Shown piece by piece: positions 6,932 to 8,076 of a stretch of 8,076 bases of DNA (position 1 is its first letter; every line of letters begins with the position of its first letter). Source of the DNA: JAHWJR01 sp035942035 (lineage in GTDB: Bacteria > Actinomycetota > Acidimicrobiia > Acidimicrobiales > CADCSY01). The stretch lies in the NCBI GenBank assembly GCA_035942035.1, contig DASZDK010000106.1:1-8076 (forward strand), written 5' to 3'. The notes under the pieces were generated by a model that saw only the letters and a program-made list of their open reading frames with translations, was not told the DNA's origin and ran no database searches. The translations under genes were made by a program, and so were the position numbers.

Positions 6932-7693
6932 TCACACCGCCACTTGGTCGGCCACCGGCGAGCACACGCCCGGGGCAGGGGTGAAGGCAGGCGGGGCCTC
7001 GTCACCGGGCAGGGCCAGGTGGAGCGCCTCGGTGCTGGCCAGGAAGATGACCCGCTCCGCCTCGAAGGGGTCGAGAGCAAGGAGGTAGGTGATGGGCCCG
7101 CCTCCGCCCCCTTGGTCGCCGTTCGCCGAGCGGCCGTTGGAGACCTGGAGGACCTCGACGTTGGACATGAACAGGTGCACCCGCGGATTGCACGGCGAGC
7201 TCCCGGGGTTGCCGGGGTCCGGGGCGCCGTTGCGCACGACCGAGTACATGTTGATGCGGTCGCCGGCACCGACGTAGCCGGCCATGCCGGGCACGAACTC
7301 CAGCTGCACGGCCACCGCCTGCTTCCCCTCGGGGATGACCACCTCGGGGCCCTGGGGCTGGGACGCCCGCAGTGAGGACGAGGTGAGCTGGGCGCCCTTG
7401 CTGATGTCGGTGGCGACCGTCTGGTTGGCCAGGGAGGCGGTGGAGGTCAGGGCCCCGGGTGCCACTTGACCGGGCTCGAAGGTCCTGGACTCGACCATGC
7501 CCTTGGCCACCAGGTCCTCGCCGGTCGTGCCGGCGGCGATGTCGTTCGTGGCCACCAGCACTTGGCCCGAGGAACCGGGAGCGCCGGCCGACACGGAGCT
7601 GGTGTCGTCGCGGAGCAGGAGGAACACGATCGTCGCCCCGAGGGCGAAGAAGGCGACCCCCAGGACCACTAGGACGTTGCTGCGCTTTGCCAT
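6932..7693 (-). CDS. cpaB: CpaB/RcpC-like Flp pilus assembly protein with SAF domain
   Basis: This 253-residue protein has an N-terminal membrane anchor (about 7-27, preceded by AKR) and an extracytoplasmic body. Residues about 44-107 form a SAF domain: VLVATNDIAAGTTGEDL at the start and SKGAQLTSSSL at its end. Residues about 118-230 match the RcpC/CpaB region, with AVAVQLEFVPGMAGYVGAGDRINMY replaced here only in detail from the usual pattern of a beta strand followed by GDRV/I-(N/D)(V/M). The C-terminal part ends in a Pro-rich tail. Two cysteines, C168 and C244, lie outside the membrane and could form a disulfide. A Gly run (195-199) is probably a loop. In Gram-negative bacteria the family supports the secretin; no secretin is seen here, so its role in this cell is less certain. 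The ATG at 7693 has a strong AAGGAGA site 7 nt upstream, which rules out the longer upstream in-frame extension. Confidence 0.92.
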   Translation of the reverse strand: MAKRSNVLVVLGVAFFALGATIVFLLLRDDTSSVSAGAPGSSGQVLVATNDIAAGTTGEDLVAKGMVESRTFEPGQVAPGALTSTASLANQTVATDISKGAQLTSSSLRASQPQGPEVVIPEGKQAVAVQLEFVPGMAGYVGAGDRINMYSVVRNGAPDPGNPGSSPCNPRVHLFMSNVEVLQVSNGRSANGDQGGGGGPITYLLALDPFEAERVIFLASTEALHLALPGDEAPPAFTPAPGVCSPVADQVAV

Positions 7694-7700
7694 TTTGGAA

Positions 7701-7707
7701 TCTCCTT
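7701..7707 (-). promoter_or_regulatory. Ribosome binding site of cpaB
   Basis: On the minus strand this reads AAGGAGA, with 7 nt to the ATG at 7693. It is among the strongest ribosome binding sites in the window and decides the cpaB start against a longer open frame running to 8026. Confidence 0.8.
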
Positions 7708-7713
7708 CGATCT

Positions 7714-7736
7714 CCGGTTGCCGGCGGCGTGGCCGC
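7714..7736 (-). promoter_or_regulatory. Tandem small hairpins in the cpaB leader (possible)
   Basis: Just upstream of the cpaB ribosome binding site two short inverted repeats adjoin: GCGGC-CAC-GCCGC (7736-7724) and CCGG-CAA-CCGG (7724-7714), sharing one base. They could form small stems in the leader RNA. Chance is likely in GC-rich DNA, and I recognise no known RNA family. Confidence 0.25.
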
Positions 7737-7804
7737 TGGAGGCTTGCCTGGCTCTTGTTCGTGTGGTTGGGGACTGCACTTGAGGACTCGGTCAGTGGCA
7801 CCGC

Positions 7805-7820
7805 GCGGCGCCGGCGCCGC
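7805..7820 (-). repeat. Perfect 16-bp palindrome directly after the upstream gene's stop
   Basis: The sequence GCGGCGCCGGCGCCGC is its own reverse complement and abuts the TAG stop at 7823-7821. In RNA it could fold as a 6-bp GC stem with a CCGG loop. No run of U follows, so it is not a classical intrinsic terminator; it might protect the upstream transcript's 3' end, attenuate transcription, or be a chance GC repeat. Confidence 0.45.
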
Positions 7821-8076
7821 CTACCGCACGAGGACGGGGTCGGAGTGGCCGGTGATCGTGGGGCCGGGAACCCCGGGCACGGGCGGGCTGCCGGTGGTCC
7901 TGATCGCCTGGACGTCGTGGATGGTGACGTCGGCTCCGCCCACGGTGATCCCGAAGCCGGCGCTGAGCTGGTCGACCAGGCGGTTGACCGGCCCCAGTGC
8001 CCGGTTGATGGCGGCGTTGGTGTCACCCAGCGCCGAGCCCAGCACCGAGCCCACGATGCCGGTGACGGGGTCGGCG
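7821..8076 (-). CDS. Hypothetical protein, C-terminal 84 residues only (5' end beyond window)
   Basis: An open frame enters from the right edge and ends at TAG 7823-7821; 84 residues are visible. I do not recognise the family. The segment is rich in Gly, Val, Pro and Thr, has the phrase GFGITVGGADVTIHDVQAI, then a Pro-Gly-rich stretch (PPVPGVPGPTITG) and ends HSDPVLVR. There is no membrane segment or sorting signal in the visible part. The phrase 'VGGADV' near a C-terminus recalls secreted proteins of actinobacteria seen beside surface structures, but that is an impression from memory, not a family assignment. It lies upstream of cpaB in the same direction, separated by 127 nt. The true start cannot be placed because the gene is cut by the window. 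Confidence 0.6.
   Translation of the reverse strand, partial: ADPVTGIVGSVLGSALGDTNAAINRALGPVNRLVDQLSAGFGITVGGADVTIHDVQAIRTTGSPPVPGVPGPTITGHSDPVLVR

Larger units (their letters stand above)
7694..7820 (-). other. 127-nt intergenic region, likely leader and promoter zone of the pilus operon
   Basis: This is the largest non-coding gap in the window and the only one roomy enough for a promoter. I could not identify a convincing -35/-10 pair, so a promoter here is inferred from spacing only. It contains a GC palindrome at the upstream end, small hairpins and the cpaB ribosome binding site. Confidence 0.4.

Noticed and set aside
7740..7804. Search for a sigma-70-like promoter upstream of cpaB
   Set aside because: Some partial matches such as CTGACC exist, but no properly spaced -10 element could be supported.
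6932..8026. Extended form of cpaB (364 codons) starting at 8026
   Set aside because: The added N-terminus is an out-of-frame reading of the upstream gene and the intergenic gap; ATG 7693 has a strong ribosome binding site and begins directly with the membrane anchor.

Overview
The window is GC-rich DNA carrying one tightly packed leftward (minus-strand) operon. It encodes the cytoplasmic and inner-membrane machinery of a Tad/Flp (type IVc) pilus or secretion system, followed directly by a NarL-type two-component pair. The GC-rich code, the GTG start, the absence of a secretin (RcpA/CpaC) gene between cpaB and cpaE, and the style of the TadA/B/C proteins suggest a high-GC actinobacterium-like monoderm. 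An Acidimicrobiia-type lineage is possible, but the sequence alone does not prove it.

Layout in transcription order, from the right edge to the left. (1) 8076-7821: the 3' end of a gene cut by the window, probably an exported protein of unknown function, followed by a perfect 16-bp palindrome. (2) 7820-7694: a 127-nt gap with small hairpins and a strong ribosome binding site, the likeliest place for an operon promoter or leader. (3) 7693-6932: cpaB/rcpC-like membrane-anchored SAF protein. (4) 6929-5649: cpaE/tadZ-like MinD/ParA-family ATPase with a receiver-like N-terminus. (5) 5624-4164: tadA/cpaF secretion ATPase. (6) 4167-3202: tadB. (7) 3155-2229: tadC. (8) 2225-597: membrane-anchored GAF/HisKA_3 sensor kinase. 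(9) 600-1: NarL/LuxR response regulator, cut at the left edge.

The genes are joined by gaps of 2, 3, 24 and 46 nt and by two 4-nt ATGA overlaps (tadA/tadB and kinase/regulator), so they are probably co-transcribed and partly translationally coupled. By family knowledge, TadA powers pilus assembly through the TadB/TadC platform, CpaE/TadZ positions it, and CpaB acts outside the membrane. The two-component pair would sense an unknown signal and regulate transcription, plausibly of the pilus genes themselves. No Flp pilin, TadE/F-like minor pilin or prepilin peptidase lies in the window.

The most notable point is the kinase. Its phospho-accepting H-box is intact, but the glycine-rich nucleotide-binding motifs of its ATPase domain look eroded. 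The kinase also sits in the same reading frame as tadC, separated from it only by a stop codon and one further codon. I saw no CRISPR array, tRNA, rRNA, insertion sequence or phage gene.
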